Assembly (NCBI GenBank): GCA_000687655.1
Contig: JHWR01000005.1
Span: 124,001-188,000 of the forward strand
Reading direction: 5' to 3'
Origin: Lachnospiraceae bacterium YSB2008
Lineage (GTDB): Bacteria; Bacillota; Clostridia; Lachnospirales; Lachnospiraceae
Length of the DNA stretch: 64,000 nucleotides
Shown here: positions 55,476 to 64,000 of the stretch, in pieces
How the letters are laid out: each line of letters begins with the position of its first letter
Numbering within the stretch: the stretch's first letter is position 1
The notes under the pieces: generated by a model
What the model was told of the DNA's origin: nothing
Databases searched by the model: none
Seen by the model: only the letters and a program-made list of their open reading frames with translations
Position numbers and translations under genes: made by a program

Positions 55476-55622
55476 GATTTGTATGTAATCATATGCATGA
55501 GAAACCCTTGGAACACGTCGGCACTTAACGAACAGGCAACTCGTTGGCTGTGAGTTTAGTGTCCGTTACGTGTGGAACGGAGCGAAAGCGCGTTTCGAAT
55601 GCATTTGAATCACATACAAATC
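55476..55622. repeat. 147-bp long imperfect palindromic element 3
   Basis: The outer arms GATTTGTATGT (55476-55486) and ACATACAAATC (55612-55622) are perfectly complementary. Inward, ATATGCAT/ATGCAT, GAAAC/GTTTC, AACACGT/ACGTGT and CGGCACTTAAC / GTTTAGTGTCCG continue the stem with mismatches to a centre near CAACTCGTTG. A side bulge AGCGAAAGCGC (55581-55591) has the GCGAAAGC mini-hairpin core. It ends one base before the topB stop codon and fills the gap to the beta-helix gene. Confidence 0.7.
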
Positions 55623-55623
55623 G

Positions 55624-57705
55624 TTACTTTCTAGTTTTTCTGTAATACGGCGCCGTTTTATCATAAATGCCCCGCATTCCATTTTGATTATTCAGTCCCT
55701 TAACGAAGTTAGTATACTTCACAACAAAATCATTCATCTTGGTACTGTATTCTTCCTCAGATATGCTGCCATCCGCGACTCCGGCAAGTCCTTTCTCCCA
55801 GCTGGCGGTAAGATCCGCACGGAGCAATCCATTTATGGAATAAAGAACCGTATCATATATGATCTCACCGAGGAATGTCGGCGTCACAATCTGAGTTTTC
55901 TTATTGAGAGCTATATACTTGTTCGTCACAAGCTTTGTGATTATCGAGTCTCTGGTAGCAGAGGTTCCTATACCGCTGCCCTTTATAGTCTCTCTGAGCT
56001 CCTCATCTTCTATCAGCTGACCTGCATTCTCCATGGCGAGGATCAGCGTACCTGACGAGTATCTCTTAGGTGCACTGGTCTCACCCTCTCTTATGATGAA
56101 ATCAGCAACCGGAACCAAATCTCCTTTTTTAAGTCCTGCAACGTATGCCGCAAGTTCTTCGGAGATTCCTGACTCCTCTTTCTTCTTACTGAAGGAATTC
56201 TCCATAACCTTCAGATATCCGGGCTTTACAAGTCTTTTTACATTTGCAAAAAGCTTCTCACCATTTCTTTCAAAGGTCATGGCTACCTTTTCATATTCAG
56301 CCGGTGCATAGAATATAGCTATAAATCTTCTGGCTATAATCTCATACACATTCTGTTTAAGCGGAGTAAGACCTGCCAAAGCCGACAGTCCCTGACCTGT
56401 TGGAATTATTGCATAGTGGTCAGTGATCTGTTTATCATTTACATACTTCGATTTGGCTATATTCTTATAACCCTCGAGCCGGACTATAGGCTCTGCAAAT
56501 GAGCCTGCCCTGTCATATCCGGAGAGTCCTCGGAGATTCTTGTCTATCTCCTTTGCAACTGCGGTCGAAAGAACTCTCGCATCAGTTCTTGGATATGTAA
56601 CAAGCTTCTTCTCATACAGTTCCTGAACCACGTCCAGAGTCTCTGATGGACTTATCTTAAATATCCTCGAACAGTCATTCTGAAGTTCAGCAAGGTTATA
56701 CAGAAGCGGAGGATTCTTCTTCTCCGTCTTCTTTTCAAGCTTCGAAAGCTTCATCTCCTTAGGAGCAGGATTTCCAAGAAACTGTACAAGTTCCTCTGCA
56801 TCCTTCCTCTCCTTGAAGCCATTCTCTTTATACAGCTTTGGGCTCTCGAAATACTTGCTTCCTTCTACGGCACGCCATTCTGCTTCCAACCAGTCTTTTG
56901 CACCGCTCGCTGAAGCTGCAGTCTGGTCATCCTCACCTTCATCTTCGCTCTTTCCATCTGAATTCGTGGTCAGATTCTTCACTGCACTTTCAGCACCAGG
57001 TCCAAACACTCCGGCGATTCTGTAAAATGGAGTCGGAGTGAAATCCCTGATCTCCCTTTCTCTTTTGACTATCATACCAAGTACGCAGGTCATAACCCTG
57101 CCTACTGCTATAACGCATTTATCAAGTCCGAGATAATCTTTAACCGTATATGAATACTTTAATGTCAAAGCTCTGGAGAAGTTGATACCCATAAGGTAAT
57201 CTTCTTTCGCACGCAGATATGCGGCGTCAGAAAGATTATCATAGTCCGACAGAGGCTTGGCCTCCTTGATACCACGAAGTATCTCTTCATCCGTCTGAGA
57301 ATCTATCCAGACCCTTTTCTTCTCCTTACCGTTTCCGACATTCGCCATGCGGTCTACAAGTCTGTATATATACTCTCCCTCACGTCCTGAGTCGGTACAA
57401 ACATAGATAGTTCCGACGTCATCTCTGTTAAGTAGTTTTTTTACAGTATTAAACTGCTTCGAAGCAGCCGGTATGATCTCATACTTATATTGATCCGGTA
57501 CAAATGGAATGGTATCCATCGACCATCTTTTCAGTTTTTCATCATAAGCGTCAGGATAACTCATTGTAACAAGATGTCCTACGCACCAGGTTATTATGTA
57601 GTCACCCTGCTCTATATATCCATTCTGCTTGGACGCCGTAACTGACAGTGCCTTCGCGAACTGCTGGGCAACTGACGGTTTCTCGGCTATAAATAGTTTC
57701 TTCAA
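55624..57705 (-). CDS. topB: DNA topoisomerase III
   Basis: 693 aa from a TTG start with GGAGG about 11 bases upstream. Type IA topoisomerase: TOPRIM domain at the N-terminus (IAEKPSVAQQFA, CTDSGREGEYIYR), catalytic Tyr in TYPRTDARVLS near residue 370, and ITDHYAIIPTG. It relaxes and decatenates single-strand-linked DNA. There is no C-terminal zinc finger. The Asp/Glu-rich insert near residue 255 (DGKSEDEGEDDQT) is atypical. Confidence 0.94.
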   Translation of the reverse strand: MKKLFIAEKPSVAQQFAKALSVTASKQNGYIEQGDYIITWCVGHLVTMSYPDAYDEKLKRWSMDTIPFVPDQYKYEIIPAASKQFNTVKKLLNRDDVGTIYVCTDSGREGEYIYRLVDRMANVGNGKEKKRVWIDSQTDEEILRGIKEAKPLSDYDNLSDAAYLRAKEDYLMGINFSRALTLKYSYTVKDYLGLDKCVIAVGRVMTCVLGMIVKREREIRDFTPTPFYRIAGVFGPGAESAVKNLTTNSDGKSEDEGEDDQTAASASGAKDWLEAEWRAVEGSKYFESPKLYKENGFKERKDAEELVQFLGNPAPKEMKLSKLEKKTEKKNPPLLYNLAELQNDCSRIFKISPSETLDVVQELYEKKLVTYPRTDARVLSTAVAKEIDKNLRGLSGYDRAGSFAEPIVRLEGYKNIAKSKYVNDKQITDHYAIIPTGQGLSALAGLTPLKQNVYEIIARRFIAIFYAPAEYEKVAMTFERNGEKLFANVKRLVKPGYLKVMENSFSKKKEESGISEELAAYVAGLKKGDLVPVADFIIREGETSAPKRYSSGTLILAMENAGQLIEDEELRETIKGSGIGTSATRDSIITKLVTNKYIALNKKTQIVTPTFLGEIIYDTVLYSINGLLRADLTASWEKGLAGVADGSISEEEYSTKMNDFVVKYTNFVKGLNNQNGMRGIYDKTAPYYRKTRK

Positions 57706-57725
57706 GAAAACTGATTCCTCCGGTT

Positions 57726-58268
57726 TTATTTATATGTCACATACTCCGAGAGGTCTTTTCTCGGAACAGGATTCGGTGCCTCATCCGGATATCCGACAGG
57801 TATAAGGCAGGAAACTGTTCTGTCTTCACCGAGCCCTATGATTTCTGCAACCTTGGCATCATCGAAAATTCCAAGTATAACGCTTCCTACACCTTCGTTA
57901 TATGCTGAAAGACAGAAAGCTTCTGCTGCGACGCCTGCATCGAACATCTGCCATTCATTTCCCTTACTTGTTGAAAATGAACCGTCCCTCTCATAGCCGC
58001 TTCTCTTGTTGATGCTTGTTATAATAACAAGAGCAGGTGCTCCTTCGATGATATCTTTATTATGTTCAAATCCGAGTGTAGCTTCACCTGCGATCTTGGA
58101 AAGAATCTCTCTGTCCTCAACAACCACATACCTTGGAGTCTGGGTGTTCTTCCATGTAGGTGCAAATCTTGCAGCCTCAATGATCTTATCCATAACCTCA
58201 TGGCTTACGGCATCACTCTTAAACTTTCTTATACTTCTTCTACCCTTAATACCCTCTATAAGTTCCAT
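57726..58268 (-). CDS. Nitroreductase family protein
   Basis: 180 aa. FMN-dependent oxidoreductase (PF00881). GRRSIRKFKSDAVSHEVMDKI at the N-terminus binds the FMN phosphate, and AEAFCLSAYNEGVGSVILGI is the second conserved block. NAD(P)H-dependent, substrate not predictable. Shorter than the classic 217-residue enzymes. AAGGAGG box upstream. The gap to topB is 20 bases, so the two may share a transcript. Confidence 0.93.
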   Translation of the reverse strand: MELIEGIKGRRSIRKFKSDAVSHEVMDKIIEAARFAPTWKNTQTPRYVVVEDREILSKIAGEATLGFEHNKDIIEGAPALVIITSINKRSGYERDGSFSTSKGNEWQMFDAGVAAEAFCLSAYNEGVGSVILGIFDDAKVAEIIGLGEDRTVSCLIPVGYPDEAPNPVPRKDLSEYVTYK

Positions 58269-58327
58269 GCTAAAACCTCCTTATCAAAATACTTAATATA
58301 ACCCATAATCTACAATTAAGTCCATGC

Positions 58328-58363
58328 AAAACAGAAAGCACGGACTCAATAAAAAGTCCGTGC
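58328..58363 (-). terminator. Terminator of the MoxR-DUF58-VWA operon
   Basis: GCACGGACT / AGTCCGTGC, a perfect 9-bp stem (58338-58346 with 58355-58363), followed on the minus strand by TTTCTGTTTTG. It begins about 28 bases after the VWA gene stop. Confidence 0.88.
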
Positions 58364-58391
58364 CTATCATACCATAAAAATGCCCTTTTTA

Positions 58392-61300
58392 CTAGAGGTT
58401 TCTGTCCCTCTTCTTCTGCAGAAGTGCTGATGTATCAAGCTGTTCAGGGACATCACCTGAACTCTTCTTTTTACTCTTTTTTGCAGCCTTTGCAGCATTC
58501 TTTGAATCGCCGCTACTAACACCTGCATTGCTTTGTCCGGCGGCATAGTTCGTACCCTGAGCTCCTGCACCTTCTCCACCGATCATGCTCGTGCCTTCCA
58601 CATTCCCTGCCGGTGCAGCTGTTCCGGCGCCGGCCAATGCAGCTTCCTTCTTCTTAAACTTCGGAAGCACCGGTTCAAATCCGAACCTGCGTCCTGCCAC
58701 ATCAAGTATAAACAGTATCAGTCCTAAAATAAGCAGAATATCCGTCAGATTATAGAATCCTTTGACATCTACCGTCAGTTTCTTCCAGACTGTATCTTCC
58801 GGCTTAAGCCAGTTTCCATATGAATCTATGAATTTACTGAAGTTCTCATCCGTGATATCAAAACGATATTCATCCGAATACTGCATTGCCGATGCCGTCG
58901 TGAATGTTCCGGTAACTTCACCGTCGTCAGTACGCCTTACATTTATATGATATATACCTGAAATATCTGAAGTCATTGAGGCCGTATAAACTCCCGGCTT
59001 CTTAGCTGTGAGCGTTACCTCTCCGGTACTTCCATCAGGAGATGTGTATATAGCTGAAATCTCGGTACCATCGCCATAATCACCTGTGGTATAGGTTATG
59101 TCTGTCTTGCCATTCTTAGTAGTGACATCCACCTTATCCTCACCAATGCTCGGACTTCCCGTCAGATAATCAATGACTCTTCTGTGGAATTCAGCATAAT
59201 CGGACTCACCCGCATAATTACCGGTCCAGCCATTATCAACGTCTGTATTCCATGCCAGCGTCCTTCCGAGACCATACTGCCAAACAGTAAGTATAGGATC
59301 TCCGTCCTCTGTTGCTATGACCTGTGTAGCACCTGTCTTCTGTGATGAAGCAACATAACCCGCAAGGTTATACCAGCCGTCATTGAAAAGTCCCTTCGTC
59401 AGTTCGTGTGAAGTAGCAACTGACACAGGATAATCACCATTCTTAATATAAGTATCGCCACCGAGGAAAACTTCCTCTGCGAAGATTCTCGGCAGGTCGG
59501 TATCAGCATCCGCGTAATAGTATCTGCCGTTACACTGTGTAGCCAGCCTCTTCATAAGATTCTGATCTGATCCTTCACCAACTGCAACAGTTGAAAGAGT
59601 TATACCTGCACTCTTGATATTCTTAACAACCTGCCTATAGTCATTAGACTCACCGTAACCATCTGTCAGAAGAATAATATGTTTTATCTCTGAATTGTAA
59701 CCTGCCAATGTACGGCACGCTTCATTTACCGCCGGCTGAATAGTCGTTCCGCCGCCGCTAGGTATACGGTCTATGGAATCCTTTATAGCAGTCTTATCCT
59801 CAACATTCTGAAGCTTTACAAACCATTTATACTCAGTATCAAAAGCAAGTACTCCGACACTGTCAGTGGATCTTAAGTTGTCCACGCCTCGTTTTGCAGA
59901 TTCTATCGCAACATCCAGATAAGTCGTGTTTCCTTTTCCGGTCGGTTCATCCATGGAACCCGAATGGTCTATGACCATGACTATGGCCGTGTTCGGCAGC
60001 TCTGCTGTGCCTCGAAGATCCATATCAACCGGAAGCACGCCTTCAACAACTGTATCGTTGTAACCACCGAGCATGAAGCTGTCCTCGCCACCAAGTGCCG
60101 CGAAGCCTCCGCCGTAATCCTTGACATAGGTCTCAAGATTCTCCAGGAATCCGTTAGGAACATCCGATAGATATACATTTTCAAATACTATCGCTTTATA
60201 CTCCAAAAGTCCCATAAGATCTGTCGGAGCATTCTTTGCATTTTCAAATGTAGCGTTCGCGTTTATGTTTTCCAGAAGCTGTTTATACGGTGAATAGTTT
60301 TCCCTGTTTCCATAGAGAACAAGCACCTTAGGTGAAGATTCAACCTCGGCATATACACTGTAATCATTATTCTCTTCAACAGTATCTCCGGTTGCCTCGA
60401 CCCTTACCTTGAAGCTTTCTATATCCTCTGAGGTAACCTTCTCTTCGAAGACGAAGCTGTTTCCGCCCTTTTTGAGTTGAACCTTTTCACGGCTCACAAG
60501 TGTATTTCCGGAATATATAGCTATAGTCGCATCAGTATCGTAATTGCTCTCAACCTCAACATTCATGTAATACTTGTCATCCGGATGCAGCACGCTCGGC
60601 ATCTCAACATTTCGGACAAATGCATCGTTCCCGACAAGAACATCATATTTGATGGCATCCAGCTCAATATTCGAAGAAGCTATCATAGCAGCCACATTTT
60701 CTATATCACCGCCCGTCTCTCTTCCGTCTGAAAGGATTACTATCCTTCCGCCGGAGTCACTTGGTATCAGTGATACAGCACGTCCCATGGCGTCTTCGAA
60801 ATTGGTCGCAGATATATCCGGAACGCCTTCAAGTCCCATGAACATGTTTTCATCAGTAACAAACTGATCTATAACAGAATTTCTTCCAAATGTAACGATA
60901 GCGTAACTGTTATGCTTCGGAAGAGAAGCCAGATTGGTCTTAAGAACCTTCTCCATCTCTTCTCGGTTAGCCTCATTACTCTTACTGAGATCCACAAGAA
61001 ATACAGTGGTTATGTTCTTTGAACGTTTAGGTATCTTGAGTTCTATGAGCGAAAGAATCACGAGCAGAACTATAACCACTCGAAGTACAGTATAGAAAAC
61101 TCCCCTGTACTGCATCTTTTTTGCAAATATAAGGAACTCAGCTATAAGAAGCAGGATAGCCACTGCAAGAAGTATCTTTCTTAGATTCCTTCTTGAAACC
61201 TCGGACTTACCTTTGAAAGTTCCCTCTACATCATCCGCTGACACTCTTCCGTCAGTTCCGTCAGGATTTGGTTTTACTACGTAATATTCAGTAACCTCAT

Positions 61301-62846
61301 CAGTTTCAACAGCATAGATCCCCGCCTTGTCGGTGGAAAGATTAAGTCCGCTTATGTCCATATCTGCAGACGGTGAAAGCCTTACGGGTTCACCTGCAGT
61401 ATATTCGTTCTGAGCCAGGAGTCCCTGTTCAGAGAGGAATTTCATCGAATGTGCCATAAATACAGGGAATTCTGCCTGTACCGGGAAGTCAGTCTCTCTG
61501 ATATCAAATCCAACTCTGACAACCCTTACTCCATTCACAGACCCAAAGTATCCGACGCACTTTCCGCCTGCCTCCATGAAGCTCTCTGCGCCATCCGGAA
61601 CAGTGAATGAACTTACTTTATTCGCGCCGATCTTAAAGCTGCCGATACCTTCCGTCAGCTCGCAATCCTTAACATTAACAACTACATTTGATATCTCTTC
61701 TTCACCATCTGCGCCGAATGCAAGATTGTTGATTGTTGAATCTGAAGAATCAAAGCCGGCGTCAAATATTACATAGTCATAATTACCCGAGCTGACTCCG
61801 CCCTGGTTGGCCGCACGGGTCAGGTCCTTGCCTGCAACTGCCTTGTAGGCTCTTTCTATAAATGTATTGCCCTCGCCGATAAGAATTCCTGTCATATCAC
61901 CCGAGGTTTTCACCATTGCATAGCCTTCGTTATCAACTTCGAGACTGTCCTTAAGACCGCCACCAAAGACCATATTGCTTATTTCAGCTTTTACAAACTT
62001 GGTTTCTGTTTCAACACCCTCAAATATGACCGAACCGGACTTTCCCGCTTCAGCATTCTTCGAGATAATCCCGAGAACTTTATCCTTATCATCGTAAAGA
62101 GTAACATCCAGGGTTACAGGTGATTCACTGAAATCAGAGAATCTTACAGAGACATCATATATTCCGTCCTCTGTTTCTTTTACAGCAACAAAGTCCAGAG
62201 AGACATTTGATGCTGAGCCACCAAAGAATCTTTCCTCTACTCCGTAAATATCATGCAGTTCATCTGCACCCGGCCTGCCCTGACCATCTGAGAAAACAAC
62301 AATACTGTCGATATCAAATGTACCGATAACGCCTTCTGCTTCAGAAAGCGAACCTTCCCTGTCAGAAGCCTCAATACCGGCTATGGCGCTCTTTACTCTG
62401 CCTTTGTCAGTTCCTTTTGCAACAAGTATCTCAGGGCTGTCACTGCAGCTTATAACCGTCACGGTTCCCGAAACTGAATCCGCATATTCCATGGCAGCAT
62501 CCTGAGCCAGGGAAAGCCTTGTCCTTCCCTTTCCATCCTTATGCTGCATACTGAGTGAATTGTCTATGATGAGAATAACATCGGTCGCTCCGGTTCCACC
62601 TCTCTTAATGTAAGGAGACATGAGACCGAGCACAAGAAGAAGAGCAGTAACTATCTCGAGATACATGAGAATCTCATGAATGAACTTCTCAAAAATAGTC
62701 TTGCTCCTGTTATTTCGGAAAAGCCTTCTCCAGAGTACATTTGAAGATATTTTCACATCTGTACCCTTCGGCTTTAGAATATATAAAATTATGATAATAG
62801 GAATGGCCACCAGGAAAAACAGCGGCCAGATACTGTTAAATGCCAT
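58392..62846 (-). CDS. Giant BatA-like protein with three VWA domains and a GATase-like domain
   Basis: 1484 aa. BatA-type N-terminal helices (~5-25, ~60-80) precede VWA1 with MIDAS DNSLS (residue 95) and FSDGQG. Two helices at ~557-600 are followed by VWA2 (DLSKS at 619, LSDGRET). A ThuA/glutamine-amidotransferase-like segment lies at ~838-935 (VLVLYGNRENY, GGGFAALGGEDSF). VWA3 has DHSGSM at 960 and LTDGYG. A last helix is near 1370 with an Ala/Gly/Lys-rich cytoplasmic tail. Bat operons are linked to stress tolerance and MoxR-assisted assembly. The triple fusion is unusual; exact role unknown. Confidence 0.85.
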   Translation of the reverse strand: MAFNSIWPLFFLVAIPIIIILYILKPKGTDVKISSNVLWRRLFRNNRSKTIFEKFIHEILMYLEIVTALLLVLGLMSPYIKRGGTGATDVILIIDNSLSMQHKDGKGRTRLSLAQDAAMEYADSVSGTVTVISCSDSPEILVAKGTDKGRVKSAIAGIEASDREGSLSEAEGVIGTFDIDSIVVFSDGQGRPGADELHDIYGVEERFFGGSASNVSLDFVAVKETEDGIYDVSVRFSDFSESPVTLDVTLYDDKDKVLGIISKNAEAGKSGSVIFEGVETETKFVKAEISNMVFGGGLKDSLEVDNEGYAMVKTSGDMTGILIGEGNTFIERAYKAVAGKDLTRAANQGGVSSGNYDYVIFDAGFDSSDSTINNLAFGADGEEEISNVVVNVKDCELTEGIGSFKIGANKVSSFTVPDGAESFMEAGGKCVGYFGSVNGVRVVRVGFDIRETDFPVQAEFPVFMAHSMKFLSEQGLLAQNEYTAGEPVRLSPSADMDISGLNLSTDKAGIYAVETDEVTEYYVVKPNPDGTDGRVSADDVEGTFKGKSEVSRRNLRKILLAVAILLLIAEFLIFAKKMQYRGVFYTVLRVVIVLLVILSLIELKIPKRSKNITTVFLVDLSKSNEANREEMEKVLKTNLASLPKHNSYAIVTFGRNSVIDQFVTDENMFMGLEGVPDISATNFEDAMGRAVSLIPSDSGGRIVILSDGRETGGDIENVAAMIASSNIELDAIKYDVLVGNDAFVRNVEMPSVLHPDDKYYMNVEVESNYDTDATIAIYSGNTLVSREKVQLKKGGNSFVFEEKVTSEDIESFKVRVEATGDTVEENNDYSVYAEVESSPKVLVLYGNRENYSPYKQLLENINANATFENAKNAPTDLMGLLEYKAIVFENVYLSDVPNGFLENLETYVKDYGGGFAALGGEDSFMLGGYNDTVVEGVLPVDMDLRGTAELPNTAIVMVIDHSGSMDEPTGKGNTTYLDVAIESAKRGVDNLRSTDSVGVLAFDTEYKWFVKLQNVEDKTAIKDSIDRIPSGGGTTIQPAVNEACRTLAGYNSEIKHIILLTDGYGESNDYRQVVKNIKSAGITLSTVAVGEGSDQNLMKRLATQCNGRYYYADADTDLPRIFAEEVFLGGDTYIKNGDYPVSVATSHELTKGLFNDGWYNLAGYVASSQKTGATQVIATEDGDPILTVWQYGLGRTLAWNTDVDNGWTGNYAGESDYAEFHRRVIDYLTGSPSIGEDKVDVTTKNGKTDITYTTGDYGDGTEISAIYTSPDGSTGEVTLTAKKPGVYTASMTSDISGIYHINVRRTDDGEVTGTFTTASAMQYSDEYRFDITDENFSKFIDSYGNWLKPEDTVWKKLTVDVKGFYNLTDILLILGLILFILDVAGRRFGFEPVLPKFKKKEAALAGAGTAAPAGNVEGTSMIGGEGAGAQGTNYAAGQSNAGVSSGDSKNAAKAAKKSKKKSSGDVPEQLDTSALLQKKRDRNL

Positions 62847-62895
62847 AATTTTACCATTTACTATCGTAATACATATATCTTATGTTTGAAGCAGA

Positions 62896-63771
62896 TTACC
62901 ATTCATACAGTGAATGCAGTTTCTCAAAAATAATCTTATCGAAGCTGTCCTTCGTGCTGCAGAGGAAGTATTCTGCACCGTGCTTACGGGCTGTTTTCTT
63001 AAGTCCTTCCAGAAAATCGTTCTTCGTTTTCTCATACTCACGAAGAGCGGCTTCATCCATGGTAACCTTGATCTTATTCTCCTCATCCTCCATATCGATG
63101 AGATTACATGTTCCTGAAAGATCTATCTCCAGTTCCTCACCTGCCATAATGTGAAGGAGCACCACCTTCTGCTTCATGAAATTCAGATACTTAATGATTT
63201 CCGCCAGAGTATCACTTCCCGGAAGAAATTCCTCCGACAAAAAATCAGAGCATAAGATAGTCAGTCCCGGATGCAGACGTCCTGCACTGCGTACAGACTT
63301 ATACATATCTACTTTTCCCTGACTCTTCTTTCTGTCCAGGACAGTCGTAAGATTCTTCATCCCGGCTGTACCGCCTGACGCAGCATAAGGAGCTATCCCC
63401 TCGCTCATATCATAGATAGTAACGTGATCCATGTTTGAAAGAGAAATGTAAGAAAGTCCTGCAGCAAGCTCAGTCATGAGAGAGAATTTCGTTTTCTCTC
63501 CATATTCCATGGAGCTGCTCGTATCCAGGAAGATACTTACATGGCTTTCCTTCTCTTCCATATATTCCTTGATGTAAAGTCGGTCAAGTCTGGCATATGC
63601 ATTCCAGTCTATACCTCTTATATCATCACCCGGCATATATTCCCTGAAGTCAGAAAACTCAGCAGAGCTGCCCTTTCGGACAGACTTTCTGCTTCCTATC
63701 ATGCTCGCATTACTCTTCTTGTCTATCGCAAGCTTAAGCCTGGCAAGTCTGTTGTAGAAGCTGCTATCCAT
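62896..63771 (-). CDS. DUF58 (VWA-like) protein
   Basis: 291 aa. The DUF58 signature GDDIRGIDWNAYARLDRLYIK is at residues ~48-68, with a degenerate VWA core after it (FLDTSSSMEYGEK, MIDAS-like DTSSS). DUF58 proteins accompany MoxR ATPases and membrane VWA proteins. The ATG overlaps the moxR stop by 8 bases; the giant VWA gene follows after 49 bases. Cytoplasmic, no signal peptide. Confidence 0.92.
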   Translation of the reverse strand: MDSSFYNRLARLKLAIDKKSNASMIGSRKSVRKGSSAEFSDFREYMPGDDIRGIDWNAYARLDRLYIKEYMEEKESHVSIFLDTSSSMEYGEKTKFSLMTELAAGLSYISLSNMDHVTIYDMSEGIAPYAASGGTAGMKNLTTVLDRKKSQGKVDMYKSVRSAGRLHPGLTILCSDFLSEEFLPGSDTLAEIIKYLNFMKQKVVLLHIMAGEELEIDLSGTCNLIDMEDEENKIKVTMDEAALREYEKTKNDFLEGLKKTARKHGAEYFLCSTKDSFDKIIFEKLHSLYEW

Positions 63772-64000
63772 TCAGTACTCCCTTAATGATCTCAGCGATT
63801 ACCATGTCTTCAGTAACATTATCCGAAACAGCATCAAATGAAAGGATGATCCTGTGTCTCAGCACTGCCGGACTTACAGCCTTTACATCCTCAAATGAAA
63901 CGTTGAATCTTCCTTCCATGAAAGCTCTTGCCCTTGCTGCTCTGGTTATGGCCTGAGCTGCTCTAGGGCTGGCGCCCTCACGTATATATTTATTCTGCTC
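63764..64000 (-). CDS. MoxR-family AAA+ ATPase, C-terminal part (5' beyond window)
   Basis: 79 codons are in the window, ending with TAG at 63764-63766. IREGASPRAAQAITRAARAR, then FEDVKAVSPAVLRHRIILSF, is the typical MoxR lid-domain ending. MoxR ATPases act as chaperones that load or activate VWA partner proteins. First visible gene of the operon MoxR-DUF58-VWA, with 8-base overlap with the DUF58 gene. Confidence 0.9.
   Translation of the reverse strand, partial: EQNKYIREGASPRAAQAITRAARARAFMEGRFNVSFEDVKAVSPAVLRHRIILSFDAVSDNVTEDMVIAEIIKGVLNG

Overview
The window looks like a chromosomal segment of a Clostridia bacterium, most likely Lachnospiraceae. The reasons are a moderate GC content, near-universal GGAGG-type ribosome binding sites, a paired glgC/glgD, spoVG, a SEC-C-bearing methionine aminopeptidase, anaerobic nrdDG with no aerobic ribonucleotide reductase in view, an OFA-type transporter, and the clostridial order spoVG-glmU-pth-mfd-prsA. 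The genus cannot be fixed from this stretch. Most genes lie on the minus strand; only nrdD-nrdG-dut-mgtE and one HD-GYP gene lie on the plus strand.

Layout. 1-4.2 kb holds small accessory genes: an edge-truncated esterase, a flavin split-barrel protein, a C_GCAxxG_C_C protein, a fragment of an SGNH hydrolase, a DUF1275 membrane protein, and an AlbA_2/ATPase regulator whose promoter is embedded in a helically phased 21-bp repeat array. 4.2-8 kb holds lysS, greA, tRNA-Leu(CAG), a multi-hairpin palindromic element and an extracytoplasmic trigger-factor-like lipoprotein. 8-12.8 kb is the plus-strand nrdD-nrdG-dut-mgtE cluster behind two NrdR-like boxes. 12.8-25.1 kb is the conserved prsA-mfd // pth-glmU(N)-spoVG block. 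It is interrupted between mfd and pth by a 5.8-kb accessory insert: an M4 metalloprotease, AbiF with a small upstream RNA, and TraX. 25-31.5 kb carries glgD/glgC, SPFH/NfeD and an aconitase-family hydratase. 31.5-40.8 kb carries three poorly known genes, a GH36 alpha-galactosidase, a GPH sugar symporter with an inserted domain, and lon under a CIRCE operator. 40.9-50 kb has a tandem HD-GYP protein, map, thiG, an OFA transporter, a Na/Pi cotransporter and a polar amino acid ABC transporter. 50-58.3 kb has a two-component system, citrate synthase, a GlmU C-domain-like left-handed beta-helix protein, topB and a nitroreductase. 58.4-64 kb is a MoxR-DUF58-VWA operon whose last gene is a giant triple-VWA fusion.

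Gene cooperation. NrdD/NrdG make dNTPs anaerobically while Dut removes dUTP. GlgC/GlgD supply ADP-glucose. The GPH symporter and GH36 enzyme form an alpha-galactoside utilisation pair. Citrate synthase and the hydratase could provide the oxidative branch towards glutamate. The two separated GlmU-like halves (23.9 kb and 54.7 kb) together contain both activities of GlmU.

Main candidates for unusual biology are: (1) the AbiF HEPN toxin-like gene, with its own promoter, a compact folded RNA and a terminator immediately upstream; (2) three intergenic palindromic elements built of stacked hairpins, with GCGAAGC/GCGAAAGC-type mini-hairpin cores; and (3) the phased CATTTCG array over the promoter of the AlbA_2 ATPase gene. 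No CRISPR array, prophage or complete insertion sequence was seen.
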